Positions 35,659 to 44,459 are shown, numbered from the stretch's first letter. The stretch: 64,000 nucleotides of DNA from Bradyrhizobium sp. 4 (GCF_023100905.1 NZ_CP064686.1:3906001-3970000), one strand, 5' to 3'. The notes: generated from the letters alone by a model not told the origin. Numbers and translations are program-made.

Positions 35659-36261
35659 TTATTTCGGAAACGGCTTGCTGAGGAATTTCGAGCCCCTGAC
35701 GCCATAGCGCCAGGGCAGCTCGACGGCCTTGGTGATGCCGATCCGGATTCCGGCCACGACCTCCAGATCCTCCGTCCGCGCATGCAGCGCGATCGGCGGG
35801 CGGTCCAGCGGCAAGGCATTGTGCGCGATGGTGATGCCGAGCGCTTCGGTCAGCTTGCCCGGGCCCGAGCACAACGCGTGCAAATCCTGGAGATGGCGCC
35901 GCCGACGCATCGCGGCGATTCCGTGGGTCGGCTCCAGCGCGCGGATCAGCACGGCGCTCGCCGAGCCTTCTTCCTCGCAGACGAAGTTCACGCACCAATG
36001 GATGCCGTAGGAGCGGTAAACATAGGCAAAGCCGGGCGGGCCGAACATCACCTGGTTCCGCGGCGTGGAGCCATTGTAGGAGTGCGCCGCCGGCTCGGTA
36101 TGATGATAGGCCTCGACCTCGACGATGATCCCGCCGACGCCGTCGACAAGCATGGTCGCGCCGATCAAGTCGGGCGCGACTTCGTGGACGCTGCGCGCGA
36201 AAAAGGCACGCTTCAGGGCTTTGCCGAGCCGGGGTGTGGAAGGTTTCGAGACTGGAGCCAT
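35659..36261 (-). CDS. 3-methyladenine DNA glycosylase (AAG/MPG family)
   Basis: 200 residues. Family pattern: LIGATMLV, IVEVEAYHHTEPAAHSYNG (catalytic-site Glu in EVEAY), TPRNQVMFGPPGFAYVYRSYGIHWCVNFV, VLIRALEP and LCSGPGKLTEALGI. Removes alkylated purines to start base excision repair. Length and motifs are complete. Divergent from lipA with ~130 bp between; its stop nearly touches valS. Confidence 0.95.
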   Translation of the reverse strand: MAPVSKPSTPRLGKALKRAFFARSVHEVAPDLIGATMLVDGVGGIIVEVEAYHHTEPAAHSYNGSTPRNQVMFGPPGFAYVYRSYGIHWCVNFVCEEEGSASAVLIRALEPTHGIAAMRRRRHLQDLHALCSGPGKLTEALGITIAHNALPLDRPPIALHARTEDLEVVAGIRIGITKAVELPWRYGVRGSKFLSKPFPK

Positions 36262-36391
36262 TCGAGGTGAGAATCGCCAGAGAACAGAGCAGGATATTGC
36301 CCATATCTGCCATGTTCCCTGAAGCGGGGCGAGCCGGGTTGCGATGCCCGGCCAGACCGACTAGGTAGGACTTGGTCAGACCGGACACCCC

Positions 36392-37348
36392 ATGGTCGTT
36401 ATTGTCGATACCATCTCGAACCCGCTGCGCCCACGTCACCCCGAAAAGGTGAATCGGCCCGATTCCGCTTCGCCGCCGAAGCCGGACTGGATCCGCGTAC
36501 GCGCCCCCAACACCCGCGGCTATGCCGACACCCGCAACATCGTGCGCGCCAACGGCCTGCACACGGTGTGCGAGGAGGCGGGCTGCCCGAATATCGGCGA
36601 GTGCTGGGACAAGAAGCACGCGACCTTCATGATCATGGGCGACACCTGCACCCGCGCCTGTGCTTTCTGCAACGTCAAGACCGGCATGCCGAACGCGCTC
36701 GACGCGGCCGAGCCGCACAACGTCGGCGAGGCCGTAGCCAAGCTCGGGCTTGCCCATGTCGTCATCACCTCCGTCGACCGCGACGATCTCACTGACGGCG
36801 GCGCCGAGCATTTCGCCCAGACCATCCGCGCGATCCGCGCCGCGTGCCCCTCGACCACGATCGAGATCCTGACGCCCGACTTCCTGCGCAAGGAGGGGGC
36901 GCTGGAGGTCGTCGTCGCCGCGAAGCCCGACGTGTTCAACCACAATCTCGAGACCGTGCCGTCGTGCTATCTCACGGTGCGGCCGGGCGCGCGCTATTTC
37001 CATTCGATCCGGCTGCTGCAGCGGGTCAAGGAGCTCGATCCCACCATCTTCACCAAGTCCGGCATCATGGTCGGCCTCGGGGAAGAGCGCCACGAGGTGC
37101 AGCAGGTGATGGACGATCTGCGTTCCGCCGACGTCGATTTCCTGACCATCGGGCAATATCTCCAGCCGACCCGCAAGCATCACGCCGTGATGCGTTACGT
37201 GCCGCCGGACGAGTTTTCGTCCTACGAGAAGGTCGCCTACACCAAGGGCTTCCTGATGGTGTCGGCGAGCCCGCTCACCCGTTCGTCGCATCATGCCGGC
37301 GAGGATTTTGCGAAAGTGAAGGCCGCGCGGGCAGCAAACGCCCGCTGA
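36392..37348 (+). CDS. lipA: Lipoyl synthase
   Basis: 318 residues. Radical-SAM cysteines CTRACAFC plus the N-terminal auxiliary cluster cysteines in CEEAGCPNIGECW, and VVITSVDRDDLTDGGAEHF, NHNLETVPSCY, KSGIMVGLGE and the C-terminal SPLTRSSHHAGEDF (RSSxxA motif). It inserts two sulfurs into octanoyl-E2 to make lipoate for 2-oxoacid dehydrogenases. A COQ10-like gene follows at 6 bp. Confidence 0.98.
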   Translation: MVVIVDTISNPLRPRHPEKVNRPDSASPPKPDWIRVRAPNTRGYADTRNIVRANGLHTVCEEAGCPNIGECWDKKHATFMIMGDTCTRACAFCNVKTGMPNALDAAEPHNVGEAVAKLGLAHVVITSVDRDDLTDGGAEHFAQTIRAIRAACPSTTIEILTPDFLRKEGALEVVVAAKPDVFNHNLETVPSCYLTVRPGARYFHSIRLLQRVKELDPTIFTKSGIMVGLGEERHEVQQVMDDLRSADVDFLTIGQYLQPTRKHHAVMRYVPPDEFSSYEKVAYTKGFLMVSASPLTRSSHHAGEDFAKVKAARAANAR

Positions 37349-37354
37349 ATCGCC

Positions 37355-37825
37355 ATGCCCAATTTTTCGAGCAAGCGCCGTGTCGATCACAGCGCGTCCG
37401 AGATGTTTGATCTGGTGGCCGACGTCGAGCGCTACCCGGAATTCGTGCCGCTGTGCAGCGCGCTGAAGGTCCGTCAGCGCATGGCGAAACCCGACGGCAC
37501 CGAGGTGCTGGTCGCGGACATGACGGTGTCGTTCAAGCTGGTCAGGGAATCCTTTACCAGCCGCGTGACGCTCGACCGCGCCAATTTGAAGATCCTGGTC
37601 GAATATCTGCAAGGTCCCTTCAGCAATCTGGAAAACCGCTGGACGTTCGAACCCAAAGGCGAGAGCGTCTGCGACGTCGGTTTCTTCCTCGCCTACGAGT
37701 TCAAGAGCCGCATGCTGGCGCTGCTGATGGGCTCGATGTTCGACGCCGCGTTCGCGCGATTTTCCATCGCGTTCGAGAAACGGGCGGATGCGATCTACGG
37801 ACGGCGGAAGCTGGCGTCGTCGTAG
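37355..37825 (+). CDS. COQ10/RatA-type START-domain ubiquinone-binding protein
   Basis: 156 residues: the SRPBCC/polyketide-cyclase fold with AsxMFDLVADVERYPEFVPLC near the start, FKLVRESFTSRVTL, GPFSNLENRWTFEP and the C-terminal helix ALLMGSMFDAAFARFSIAFEKRA. Bacterial homologues bind coenzyme Q or, in E. coli, were named RatA for 50S binding; a ubiquinone role is more likely here. 6 bp after lipA, so co-transcribed. Confidence 0.9.
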   Translation: MPNFSSKRRVDHSASEMFDLVADVERYPEFVPLCSALKVRQRMAKPDGTEVLVADMTVSFKLVRESFTSRVTLDRANLKILVEYLQGPFSNLENRWTFEPKGESVCDVGFFLAYEFKSRMLALLMGSMFDAAFARFSIAFEKRADAIYGRRKLASS

Positions 37826-37855
37826 TGGTTGCGGACGGGCACGCTCCCTCCGGCA

Positions 37856-37940
37856 TCGTTGCGAAGAGCCCTTGCGACGAAGCAATCCAGAATCCCTCCG
37901 CAGAGAGACTTTGGATTGCTTCGCTGCGCTCGCAATGACG
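37856..37940. repeat. Dispersed intergenic palindrome (GAAGCAATCC family)
   Basis: The arm around GCGACGAAGCAATCCAGA (37872-37889) is mirrored by TTGGATTGCTTCGCTGCGCT (37912-37931), both flanked by further complementary bases. I recognise this as a frequent Bradyrhizobium intergenic repeat. It lies between the convergent COQ10-like and cytochrome genes and may terminate both. Confidence 0.7.
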
Positions 37941-37966
37941 ATGGGGAAGGCAGGCGTGCCAAGATT

Positions 37967-38782
37967 TCAATCCACCGCCTTCACCACATCCGGCGGCTGC
38001 GAAGCATAATACGCTGCGGCCTGCTCGATTTCCTGCGGGGTCATCGCACGCGCGATGTTACGCATCTGCTGGCTGATGTCATTGCGGCGCTCGCCGGAGG
38101 CAAAGGCCTGCAGCTGCGCCTTCATGTAGGCCTCGGACTGGCCTTCGAGCCACGGGCTGCCGGTCTTGTTGTCGAGGCTACCGTGGCAGGCGCCGCAGGG
38201 CGCGATGCCGCGCATCGGTGCGCCATAGATCACGATGCTTGGCTTCGGCAGTTGCGGCGTCGGGTGATAGGCCGGCAGCCGCGGCAGGTAAGCGTAATAG
38301 TTCGAGAGATCTGCGATCTCCTGGTCCGTCAAATTCACGGCGAACGGCGACATCACGGCGTTGGCGCGCGCGCCGGTGCGGAAATCATGCAGCTCCTTGT
38401 AGATCACGGCCGCGTACTGGCCGGCGAGATTGGGCGAGTCCGCGCGGCTGACACCGGTCGGGCCATGACAGATCGCGCAACGCTGCGCCAGCGTGGCGCC
38501 GCGTCCGATCGCCTCCTGGTTCGGGCGTGCCAGCGTGTTCGACGTCAGCACGACCCCCGAGAGGCGCCTGGTCTGCTCCGGCGTAGTCACGCTCGCTGCG
38601 CGTTGCGGCACACCGGCAGCGCTGCAGATCGCGTCCCAGACGTCGGCGAACTGAACCCAGGGCTGTGCGAAGGGCAGCACGAGGAAGCCCGCAATCGCCG
38701 TGACGATCAGGATCGCGGCGGTGATGATCACACTCGCCTTGAAATGACGATTGGTGAAGGTGAAGAGGTCGCGCGTGCTCAT
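37967..38782 (-). CDS. Membrane-anchored diheme cytochrome c
   Basis: 271 residues from ATG 38782, which shares one base with the oxidase subunit I stop. One N-terminal span (SVIITAAILIVTAIAGFLVLPF, ~17-38) anchors two c4-like cytochrome c domains with CAICH (~110) and CGACH (~197) heme sites; DNKTGSPWLEGQSEAYM is typical of c4-type halves. Last gene of the ba3-type oxidase operon and the likely membrane-bound electron donor to its CuA centre. Confidence 0.88.
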   Translation of the reverse strand: MSTRDLFTFTNRHFKASVIITAAILIVTAIAGFLVLPFAQPWVQFADVWDAICSAAGVPQRAASVTTPEQTRRLSGVVLTSNTLARPNQEAIGRGATLAQRCAICHGPTGVSRADSPNLAGQYAAVIYKELHDFRTGARANAVMSPFAVNLTDQEIADLSNYYAYLPRLPAYHPTPQLPKPSIVIYGAPMRGIAPCGACHGSLDNKTGSPWLEGQSEAYMKAQLQAFASGERRNDISQQMRNIARAMTPQEIEQAAAYYASQPPDVVKAVD

Positions 38783-40404
38783 CACTGCGCTCCCACATAA
38801 ACGGCTGGCACAGAGGTGCCCTCGGTCAGCGCCAGATTCAGGATCGGATAGCCGTAATTGGTGAGGGTGAGCGCGATCATCAGCGCCACCCACAGCGCAT
38901 GAGTGTTGAGCGCGACGGGGACCGTTGTGGGCTGGTGCACCGCCAGCGCGTAGCGATAGGGGCCGGCGTCGACCTGCGGCGCGCGCATGCCGCGAGCAAG
39001 GATAACGATGAACATGATGCCCGACACCAGCAGGATGAAGCCGCCAATGGCCGAGAGGGTGACCGAGAGGGCCTGCGGCGCGATCGCGGGGTCTCCGAAG
39101 TCGAAATAGGCCATGCGGCGCGGCATGCCGAGAATGCCGACCCAGTGCCAGGGAAAGGTCGTGACGATCATGCCGATGAACCACAGCCAGAGCTGGCTGC
39201 GGATCAGGCGGACGTCGATCAGCTCGCGCCCGGTCAGATGCGGCCACAGATCATAGGCGATCGCAAAATACATGATCACGATGGCGCCGCCGAAGATCAG
39301 GTGGAAATGGCCGGTGATCCACTGCGTGTTGTGGATCGACGCATCGAGCTGATAGCTCATGTTGATGAGGCCGCCGGCGCCACCGAAGCCGAGCATGACG
39401 AATGAAAAGGCGAGGGCCAGCATCATCGGATTGTCCCAGGGCAGGGCCCTGATCCAGCCGAACATGCCGCGGCCGCCGCGCAGGCGCGCCGCGATCTCGA
39501 CGGAGGCGCAGATCGTGAACACGGTCAGCAGCGTCGGCAGCGCGACCAGCGCCGTGAAAGCCGAATGGATGAACTTGAAGCCGGCGCCGACCTGCGGATC
39601 CGCGAAGGTGTGGTGCATGCCGATCGGCATCGCCACCACCAGGAACAGGATGAAGGAAATCCGCGCCATGCTGTCGGAATAGACGCGGCCGCCGATCGCA
39701 CGCGGCACGATGGTGTAATAGGCGATGTAGGTCGGCATCAGCCAGAAATAGACGATGGCGTGCAGCGTCCAGGAGAAGAACACGCGCGCAAGGCCGGCGT
39801 CGATGGTGGCCTTCAGCCCCGCCGCGACCGGAATGATCTGCAGCAGCAGCTCGAGCGCGGCACCGACCGCAGTCCAGGCCCACAGATACGAGCCCGCGAC
39901 ATTGGCGAACATCGCCAGCGGCACCGGCGCGCCGGGATGGGCCTTGCGCCAGACGCGCAGATTGATCGACATCAGCGCGACCCAGATCCAGGAGCCGACC
40001 ACGACCAGCACGACGCCAAGATAGTAGAACACGTTGCCGATCAGCGGCGGGTAGAACGTGTAGAGCACCGAAGCGCGGCCGAGCCCGACCGGGACCATCG
40101 CCATGATCGCGCCGACCACAATCAGCCAGAATCCCGCCCAAGCCCAGCGCACACCGACCAGCCGCTGCTCCAGCGCGGACTCGCTAATGGCATAGCCAAA
40201 GCCCATCGCGACCAGCGTCGGGAAGACATAGCCCATCACCGTGCCGTGCGCGGTCAGCGAGCGGTAATAGAGTTCGGGATTGGACAGCCAAGTGCCGATC
40301 GGGCTGCGGATGAACATCTGCCAGGCGCCGAGCGTGAGCGCGATGCCGAACACGGCGAAGGCCAGCCAGAAATGGGCGAGGATGAGCTTTCTATTGACCA
40401 ACAC
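38782..40404 (-). CDS. Heme-copper oxidase subunit I, ba3 type
   Basis: 540 residues, ~13 membrane spans. Ligand-bearing segments: SLTAHGTVMGY (low-spin heme), WTLHAIVYFWLMPTYIAYY (CuB His with its cross-linked Tyr, in B-family form), GMHHTFADP (two CuB His), and ITGHFHLIFGG (heme ligands). The K/D-channel pattern of A-type oxidases is not seen. Overall it resembles B-family ba3/CbaA oxidases, which reduce O2 to water with high affinity. Downstream of subunit II on the minus strand, overlapping it by 14 bp. Confidence 0.93.
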   Translation of the reverse strand: MLVNRKLILAHFWLAFAVFGIALTLGAWQMFIRSPIGTWLSNPELYYRSLTAHGTVMGYVFPTLVAMGFGYAISESALEQRLVGVRWAWAGFWLIVVGAIMAMVPVGLGRASVLYTFYPPLIGNVFYYLGVVLVVVGSWIWVALMSINLRVWRKAHPGAPVPLAMFANVAGSYLWAWTAVGAALELLLQIIPVAAGLKATIDAGLARVFFSWTLHAIVYFWLMPTYIAYYTIVPRAIGGRVYSDSMARISFILFLVVAMPIGMHHTFADPQVGAGFKFIHSAFTALVALPTLLTVFTICASVEIAARLRGGRGMFGWIRALPWDNPMMLALAFSFVMLGFGGAGGLINMSYQLDASIHNTQWITGHFHLIFGGAIVIMYFAIAYDLWPHLTGRELIDVRLIRSQLWLWFIGMIVTTFPWHWVGILGMPRRMAYFDFGDPAIAPQALSVTLSAIGGFILLVSGIMFIVILARGMRAPQVDAGPYRYALAVHQPTTVPVALNTHALWVALMIALTLTNYGYPILNLALTEGTSVPAVYVGAQ

Positions 40405-40966
40405 AGCTCAGCCTCCCGCCACCCTTCGCGCGGTTCGCGAAGTCCGTCTTGTCGATCACTTTGACCTTGCCCCACATGCCCTCGTGGCCGAAGGAGCAAA
40501 ACTCCTGGCAGGGCATCAGATAGTCGCCGCTCTTCGTAAAGCGCATGAGCTGCTCGGAGATGTAGCCCGGCACCAGCATGGTGTTGACGTTGGTGCCCTG
40601 GATCAGGATGCCGTGGACGACATCGGCGCTGGTGGCGCGCAGCGTGATCGGCGTGTCGACGGGCACCACGATGCAGGCCGGCGTGAAGGAATATTGCTGG
40701 CCAATCGCGCGCACGGTGACATTGCCGTTGGCCTCCAGCACGCTGCCGAGATTGCTTTCGACGAATTCACCGCTCAGATGCAGCCGCGAGGGATCGGTGG
40801 TTTCGACGCGCGGCTGCGGCATGGTCGCGCGATGGATACCGGCGAATGCCGCCAGCAGCGCCATCATCACGACGATGATCACGGCGATGGTGGCCCAGCG
40901 CCGCTCGACGCGGGCTGCGACCTCGGCGCTGGCGCTACCGTTGCTGTGGGCTCCCTCGACGCTCAT
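40391..40966 (-). CDS. Oxidase subunit II (CuA), ba3 type
   Basis: 191 residues from ATG 40966, which overlaps the stop of the small subunit gene (ATGA). One N-terminal span (WATIAVIIVVMMALLAAFAGI, ~23-43) leads to a periplasmic cupredoxin with the CuA site CQEFCSFGHEGMWGKV (~155-170) and an upstream VVHGILI His. Accepts electrons from cytochrome c and passes them to heme b in subunit I. Confidence 0.93.
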   Translation of the reverse strand: MSVEGAHSNGSASAEVAARVERRWATIAVIIVVMMALLAAFAGIHRATMPQPRVETTDPSRLHLSGEFVESNLGSVLEANGNVTVRAIGQQYSFTPACIVVPVDTPITLRATSADVVHGILIQGTNVNTMLVPGYISEQLMRFTKSGDYLMPCQEFCSFGHEGMWGKVKVIDKTDFANRAKGGGRLSCVGQ

Positions 40967-41139
40967 TGCAGCGAGCCGCGCGGCAGGAACACGAACAGAT
41001 AGAAGGCGAACCACATCGCGACCACGCAGGCCGTGGCGATGCCGGCGACCACTATCGCGCCGGATGGGCCCTGCGCCACGACTTCCTCGATGGCCTGGTC
41101 GGCGACGGCTGGGCTGGTTGGCGGGTCGGAATTGAACAT
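40963..41139 (-). CDS. Small single-span subunit of ba3-type oxidase (CbaD/IIa-like)
   Basis: 58 residues, below usual gene-calling length. ATG 41139; the soluble ~28-residue N-terminus is followed by one membrane span (IVVAGIATACVVAMWFAFYLFVFL) and a short LPRGSLQ tail. Sandwiched exactly between the triheme cytochrome gene (7 bp) and the CuA subunit (4-bp ATGA overlap). Position and topology match subunit IIa of ba3 oxidases, which stabilises the I/II complex. Sequence too short for a sure family match. Confidence 0.75.
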   Translation of the reverse strand: MFNSDPPTSPAVADQAIEEVVAQGPSGAIVVAGIATACVVAMWFAFYLFVFLPRGSLQ

Positions 41140-41146
41140 GGGGCCC

Positions 41147-42409
41147 TCAGTTCAGCGGTGCCGAGCGCAGCTCGTTGGCCTCGCGCGCCGAGACCGGCGT
41201 GCCGCGATTGCCCCAGGCGGTGCGGATGTAGGAGACGACGGCGGCGACCTCGTTGTCGGAGAGGAGGCCGGCGAAGGGCGGCATGCCGTAGGGCATCGGA
41301 TTGCCCTTGGTGCCCGGCGGATAGCCGCCATTGAGCACCATGCGGATCGGGTTGACCGCCGACTGCATCTCGATGGACTGGTTGTTGGCGAGCGGCGGCC
41401 AGTGCGGCGGCTTGCCCTCGCCCTGGGTGCCATGACAGCTCGCGCAGTTCTTGTCGTAGACGGTCTTGCCGAGGCTGATCAGAAGGCTGCTCTCGCTGGT
41501 CGGCAGCGCCGAGCTCGCGGCCGGCGGAGGCGAGGGCTCCGCGATGCCCTTGAGGTAGACCGCCATCGCCCTGGTGTCCGCGTCATCGAGATATTGCAGA
41601 CTGTTGTGCACGACCTCGGCCATCGGGCCGTAAACCACGCCGCGCATGGAAACGCCGGTCTGGAGCAGATCCGTGATGTCTTTGATGCTCCAGTCACCGA
41701 GCCCGGCCTCACGGTTCGACGTCAGCGAGGGCGCGTACCAGTTCTGCATCGGGATCAGGCCGCCTTTGAACGCGTCCGATTGCGAGGTGCCGCCGAGCGC
41801 GTTGATCGGCGAATGGCACATGCCACAATGGCCGAGGCCCTCGACCAGATAGGCGCCGCGATTCCATTCCGCCGATTTTTTCGGATCCGGCTTGAACTCG
41901 CCCTCGCTGAAGAACAGCGTGCGCCAGCCGAGGATGAGCTGGCGGTTGTCGTAAGGGAAACGCAATTCGTGCGGCTTGTTCTTCTGGTTCACCGGCGCAA
42001 TCGAGCGCAGATAGGCGAAGATGGCGTCGCTGTCGGCGCGCGTGACCTTGGTGTAGGACGCAAACGGCATCGCCGGGTAGATCAGCCCGCCGTCGGGAAA
42101 GCGGCCGCTGTGCATGGTCTTGTAGAAGTCGTCGGCTCTCCACTTGCCGATGCCTGTCTCCGGATCGGGCGTGATGTTGGAGGTGTACAGCGTGCCGAAC
42201 GGTGTCGGCATGGCACGGCCGCCGGCAAACAGACGTCCCTCCGGCGCGGTGTGGCAGGCAGTGCAGTCGCCGGCACGGGCCAGATATTCCCCGCGCGCGA
42301 TGATGTCGCCGGTCTTGTCTTTGTCCTGCGCGGCTGCTGCCGTGGTGAACGCGGCGATGGTGAGCAACTTGATGGACAGGAGCTTGATCGACAATTTGAA
42401 GCCCATCAT
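41147..42409 (-). CDS. Triheme cytochrome c (alcohol-dehydrogenase-subunit-like)
   Basis: 420 residues with a signal peptide (ending near AAAAQ, residue ~28). Three c-type heme motifs: CTACH (~50), CGMCH (~194), CASCH (~330), each with a later Met ligand candidate (e.g. PAMPF). The layout is that of the cytochrome subunit of membrane alcohol/gluconate dehydrogenases (GEYLARAGDCTACHTAPEG... FAGGRAMPTPFGTLYTSNITPD). No dehydrogenase partner is present, so here it probably feeds the ba3-type oxidase. 8 bp after the diheme cytochrome. Confidence 0.9.
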   Translation of the reverse strand: MMGFKLSIKLLSIKLLTIAAFTTAAAAQDKDKTGDIIARGEYLARAGDCTACHTAPEGRLFAGGRAMPTPFGTLYTSNITPDPETGIGKWRADDFYKTMHSGRFPDGGLIYPAMPFASYTKVTRADSDAIFAYLRSIAPVNQKNKPHELRFPYDNRQLILGWRTLFFSEGEFKPDPKKSAEWNRGAYLVEGLGHCGMCHSPINALGGTSQSDAFKGGLIPMQNWYAPSLTSNREAGLGDWSIKDITDLLQTGVSMRGVVYGPMAEVVHNSLQYLDDADTRAMAVYLKGIAEPSPPPAASSALPTSESSLLISLGKTVYDKNCASCHGTQGEGKPPHWPPLANNQSIEMQSAVNPIRMVLNGGYPPGTKGNPMPYGMPPFAGLLSDNEVAAVVSYIRTAWGNRGTPVSAREANELRSAPLN

Positions 42410-42417
42410 CCGCCTCG

Positions 42418-43125
42418 TCAGTTGGGCTGGCTACCGCAGCTGAATGGCAGCGCATAGGTGCCTTTCGGCACGGGGGCTGGGTTCGCGGGGGCAGGCCGCG
42501 TCGCAAGCCAGGCTGCGATGGCGGTGACGTCCGTCTCGGTCAAGTGACCGGCGACGAGCTGCATGCAATCAGGGGATTTCGCGGTGCGAGTGCCATAACG
42601 CCAGCCGCCGAGCTGGGCGCTGATGTAATTGGCGCGCAAGCCGAGCAGGCCGGGGATGCCGGGCTGCATACCCGTCAGTCCAGGGCCATGACAGCTCACG
42701 CAAGCCGGAATGTTGCGGCCGGCATCGCCGCTGGTGGCGAGCAGCTCACCGTGCGCGAGGACGTCCTTGCTGACTTCGCTCGGCGCCGGCGGTGGCAGCG
42801 GCGGGTGCTCGCTGGCAAAATATTCCGCCATCGCCTCCAGGTAGGGATCGGGCAGGAATTCCAGCAGATAGTTCATCGGTGGGTATTTGCGCCGGCCGCT
42901 ACGGAAAGCGAGGAGCTGGTTGTAGAGATAACCGGCCGGCTTGCCTGCGAGACGCGGGAAGTAGACATCGCGGGTGCCTTCGCCCTTGTTGCCATGACAG
43001 GGCGTGCAGGCCTCCACCCGCGCCGCCATCGTATCCGGCGGCTGGTTAGCGGTTTGTGCGGCCGCACCATCAAAGGCGCTCAGGATGGCAATGGCGATTG
43101 CCGGAGCAGTGAAGCGAGCGAACAC
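42418..43125 (-). CDS. Diheme cytochrome c (c4-like), first gene of oxidase operon
   Basis: 235 residues from GTG 43125 (GGAGGG about 6 bases upstream). The much longer open frame reaching 43440 reads into a dispersed repeat and is not coding. Signal peptide (APAIAIAILSAFDGAAAQ), then two c-type heme sites, CTPCHGNKGEGT (~38) and CVSCHGPGLTGM (~140), with cytochrome c4-type spacing. Periplasmic electron carrier. A palindrome 58 bp upstream may control the whole six-gene operon. Confidence 0.85.
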   Translation of the reverse strand: MFARFTAPAIAIAILSAFDGAAAQTANQPPDTMAARVEACTPCHGNKGEGTRDVYFPRLAGKPAGYLYNQLLAFRSGRRKYPPMNYLLEFLPDPYLEAMAEYFASEHPPLPPPAPSEVSKDVLAHGELLATSGDAGRNIPACVSCHGPGLTGMQPGIPGLLGLRANYISAQLGGWRYGTRTAKSPDCMQLVAGHLTETDVTAIAAWLATRPAPANPAPVPKGTYALPFSCGSQPN

Positions 43126-43182
43126 GCCGTCGCCCTCCAGAAAACAGGACCGGGTTGATTCCCGGCCGCAACGTAGCGGATC

Positions 43183-43199
43183 ATTATTGCGCCAATAAT
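43183..43199. promoter_or_regulatory. Perfect palindrome upstream of oxidase operon
   Basis: ATTATTG-CGC-CAATAAT, a perfect 7-3-7 inverted repeat, AT-rich in a GC-rich setting, ending 58 bp before the operon's GTG start. It is the right size for a dimeric regulator site. It does not match the FixK/FNR consensus TTGAT-N4-ATCAA, so the regulator is unknown. Confidence 0.55.
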
Positions 43200-43334
43200 T
43201 TTCCCACGCCAAGTTCAGACAGAAGCCATGACGTTTGGCCGCGGTCGATATCTGCGATCCCGATCGGATTCGACAAAGTTTGCGTGCTTTTTGAAAACTG
43301 GACATAACGCGGCGACCTCGCGACAGTTCCTGCC

Positions 43335-43725
43335 CGAGTCGGCGTGTGCGTACGCCCTCTGTCAGAGGGCGCAGGGAAGGCCGGGTGCCGGCTGGCACCC
43401 ACGGTCCACTGTGCGAAGGTTGCGCTACAAGAGGCTGCACAGCGGCATACAGGTGAAGCCCAACACACGGCCTTCCCTGCGCAGTGGTTTGACGGCTTAT
43501 GCCGAGCTCTCCCCGGGGAGCGATGCACTATTGCCCCCGTCGCCTTGCGGATGGCTGATGCAAATGCCCGGTCGGGCCGCCACATCACCACAAGACTTGA
43601 CGCACAGACCCCGGGCGTCAGGACGACACGGTCTTGCCGTACGCTAATAGCATCGGTCGTGTGCGCGATGCCTTCGCTCACGGTTTCCCGCCCGGCGAAC
43701 CCTTCGCGCCGATGTGACTAGCGTC
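43335..43725. repeat. Dispersed Bradyrhizobium-type repeat (spurious ORFs)
   Basis: Translations of this stretch (plus: GAGKAGCRLAPTVHCAKVAL; minus: VVLTPGVCASSLVVMWRPDR) are ones I recognise as recurrent 'hypothetical proteins' across Bradyrhizobium genomes, on both strands and often broken. That indicates a repeated DNA element, not a gene. Its start has short hairpins (CCTCTGTCAGAGGG at ~43359-43372; GCCGG..GTGCC..GGCAC). It fills the gap between the oxidase operon and the GFA gene. Confidence 0.6.
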
Positions 43726-43887
43726 CACCGCAGCTCATCCCACGTTTCGTGACGATCGCGATACGCCCCTCTGACAGGGATGAGGTGCGGGATGAATACG
43801 CCAAAGCCGAATTTCGGTAAAGTGGAATATCTTTGCCCGAGCGACCCGTTGTTTGTGTGTTTTGCCCGTCGGGGAACGCAAGGTCTT

Positions 43888-43922
43888 GTGGCCCGGATGC
43901 GCTTCGCGCCATCCGGGCTGCG
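43888..43922. repeat. Short REP-like palindrome
   Basis: GTGGCCCGGATGCGCTTCGCGCCATCCGGGCTGCG, described here by its arms GCCCGGATG (43891-43899) and CATCCGGGC (43910-43918), is a shortened relative of the element at 2721-2804. It lies upstream of the GFA-family gene. Confidence 0.75.
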
Positions 43923-44015
43923 GGACCGTTCGCGTGGAATGCTGCTCGGCCGCGTGACGGGCTTGGTTTCCCGATCTGGGATAACGTACAAGCGACAGCA
44001 ACGGGAGACGGCAAC

Positions 44016-44441
44016 ATGATGGGCGACACGAACGTTCGGGCCGGCCAGTGCCATTGCGGCACGGTGCGTTTCGAGGCGACGCTCAGCGACGGCTTCAATT
44101 CTATCCGCCGCTGCACCTGCTCCTACTGCCGCATGCGCGGCGCCGTCGTCGTCATGGCGGCAATGGGCGGGATCAAGTTCCTCCAGGGCGAGGATGCGCT
44201 CACAAGCTACCGCTTCCATACCGGATCAGCGCAGCACTTCTTCTGTTCCCGTTGCGGAATCTACACGCACCATCAGCGACGATCCGACCAATCTCTCTAT
44301 GCCGTCAACGTCGCCTGCCTGGATGGGGTAAGCCCGTTCGATTTCACTGAGGTGCCGGTCATGGACGGCATCAACCACACCAACGACACCGGCCAGCCGA
44401 CGCGGCGGGCCGGCACGCTCCGCTTCATTTCGGCCGACTGA
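44016..44441 (+). CDS. GFA-family (glutathione-dependent formaldehyde-activating-like) zinc protein
   Basis: 141 residues from ATG 44016 (GGGAG 10 bases upstream). Zinc-binding cysteines are complete: CHCGTVRF near residue 11, CTCSYCRMRG near 33, and FFCSRCGIYTHHQ near 75. The family includes Gfa and S-(hydroxymethyl)glutathione-binding proteins and CENP-V homologues; most members have no proven activity. Monocistronic, convergent with the cinA-ispDF pair. Confidence 0.88.
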   Translation: MMGDTNVRAGQCHCGTVRFEATLSDGFNSIRRCTCSYCRMRGAVVVMAAMGGIKFLQGEDALTSYRFHTGSAQHFFCSRCGIYTHHQRRSDQSLYAVNVACLDGVSPFDFTEVPVMDGINHTNDTGQPTRRAGTLRFISAD

Positions 44442-44459
44442 CGGTGGTGGTTGCCTGGC

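Noticed and set aside
32657..37885. Very long minus-strand ORFs antisense to valS, lipA and the COQ10-like gene (770 and 919 codons)
   Set aside because: They lie opposite full-length, motif-complete genes and have the Arg/His/Asp-rich composition of high-GC antisense frames.
43126..43440. Longer N-terminus for the diheme cytochrome c
   Set aside because: The extra 105 residues come from the dispersed repeat and precede the signal peptide, so GTG 43125 is the likely start.
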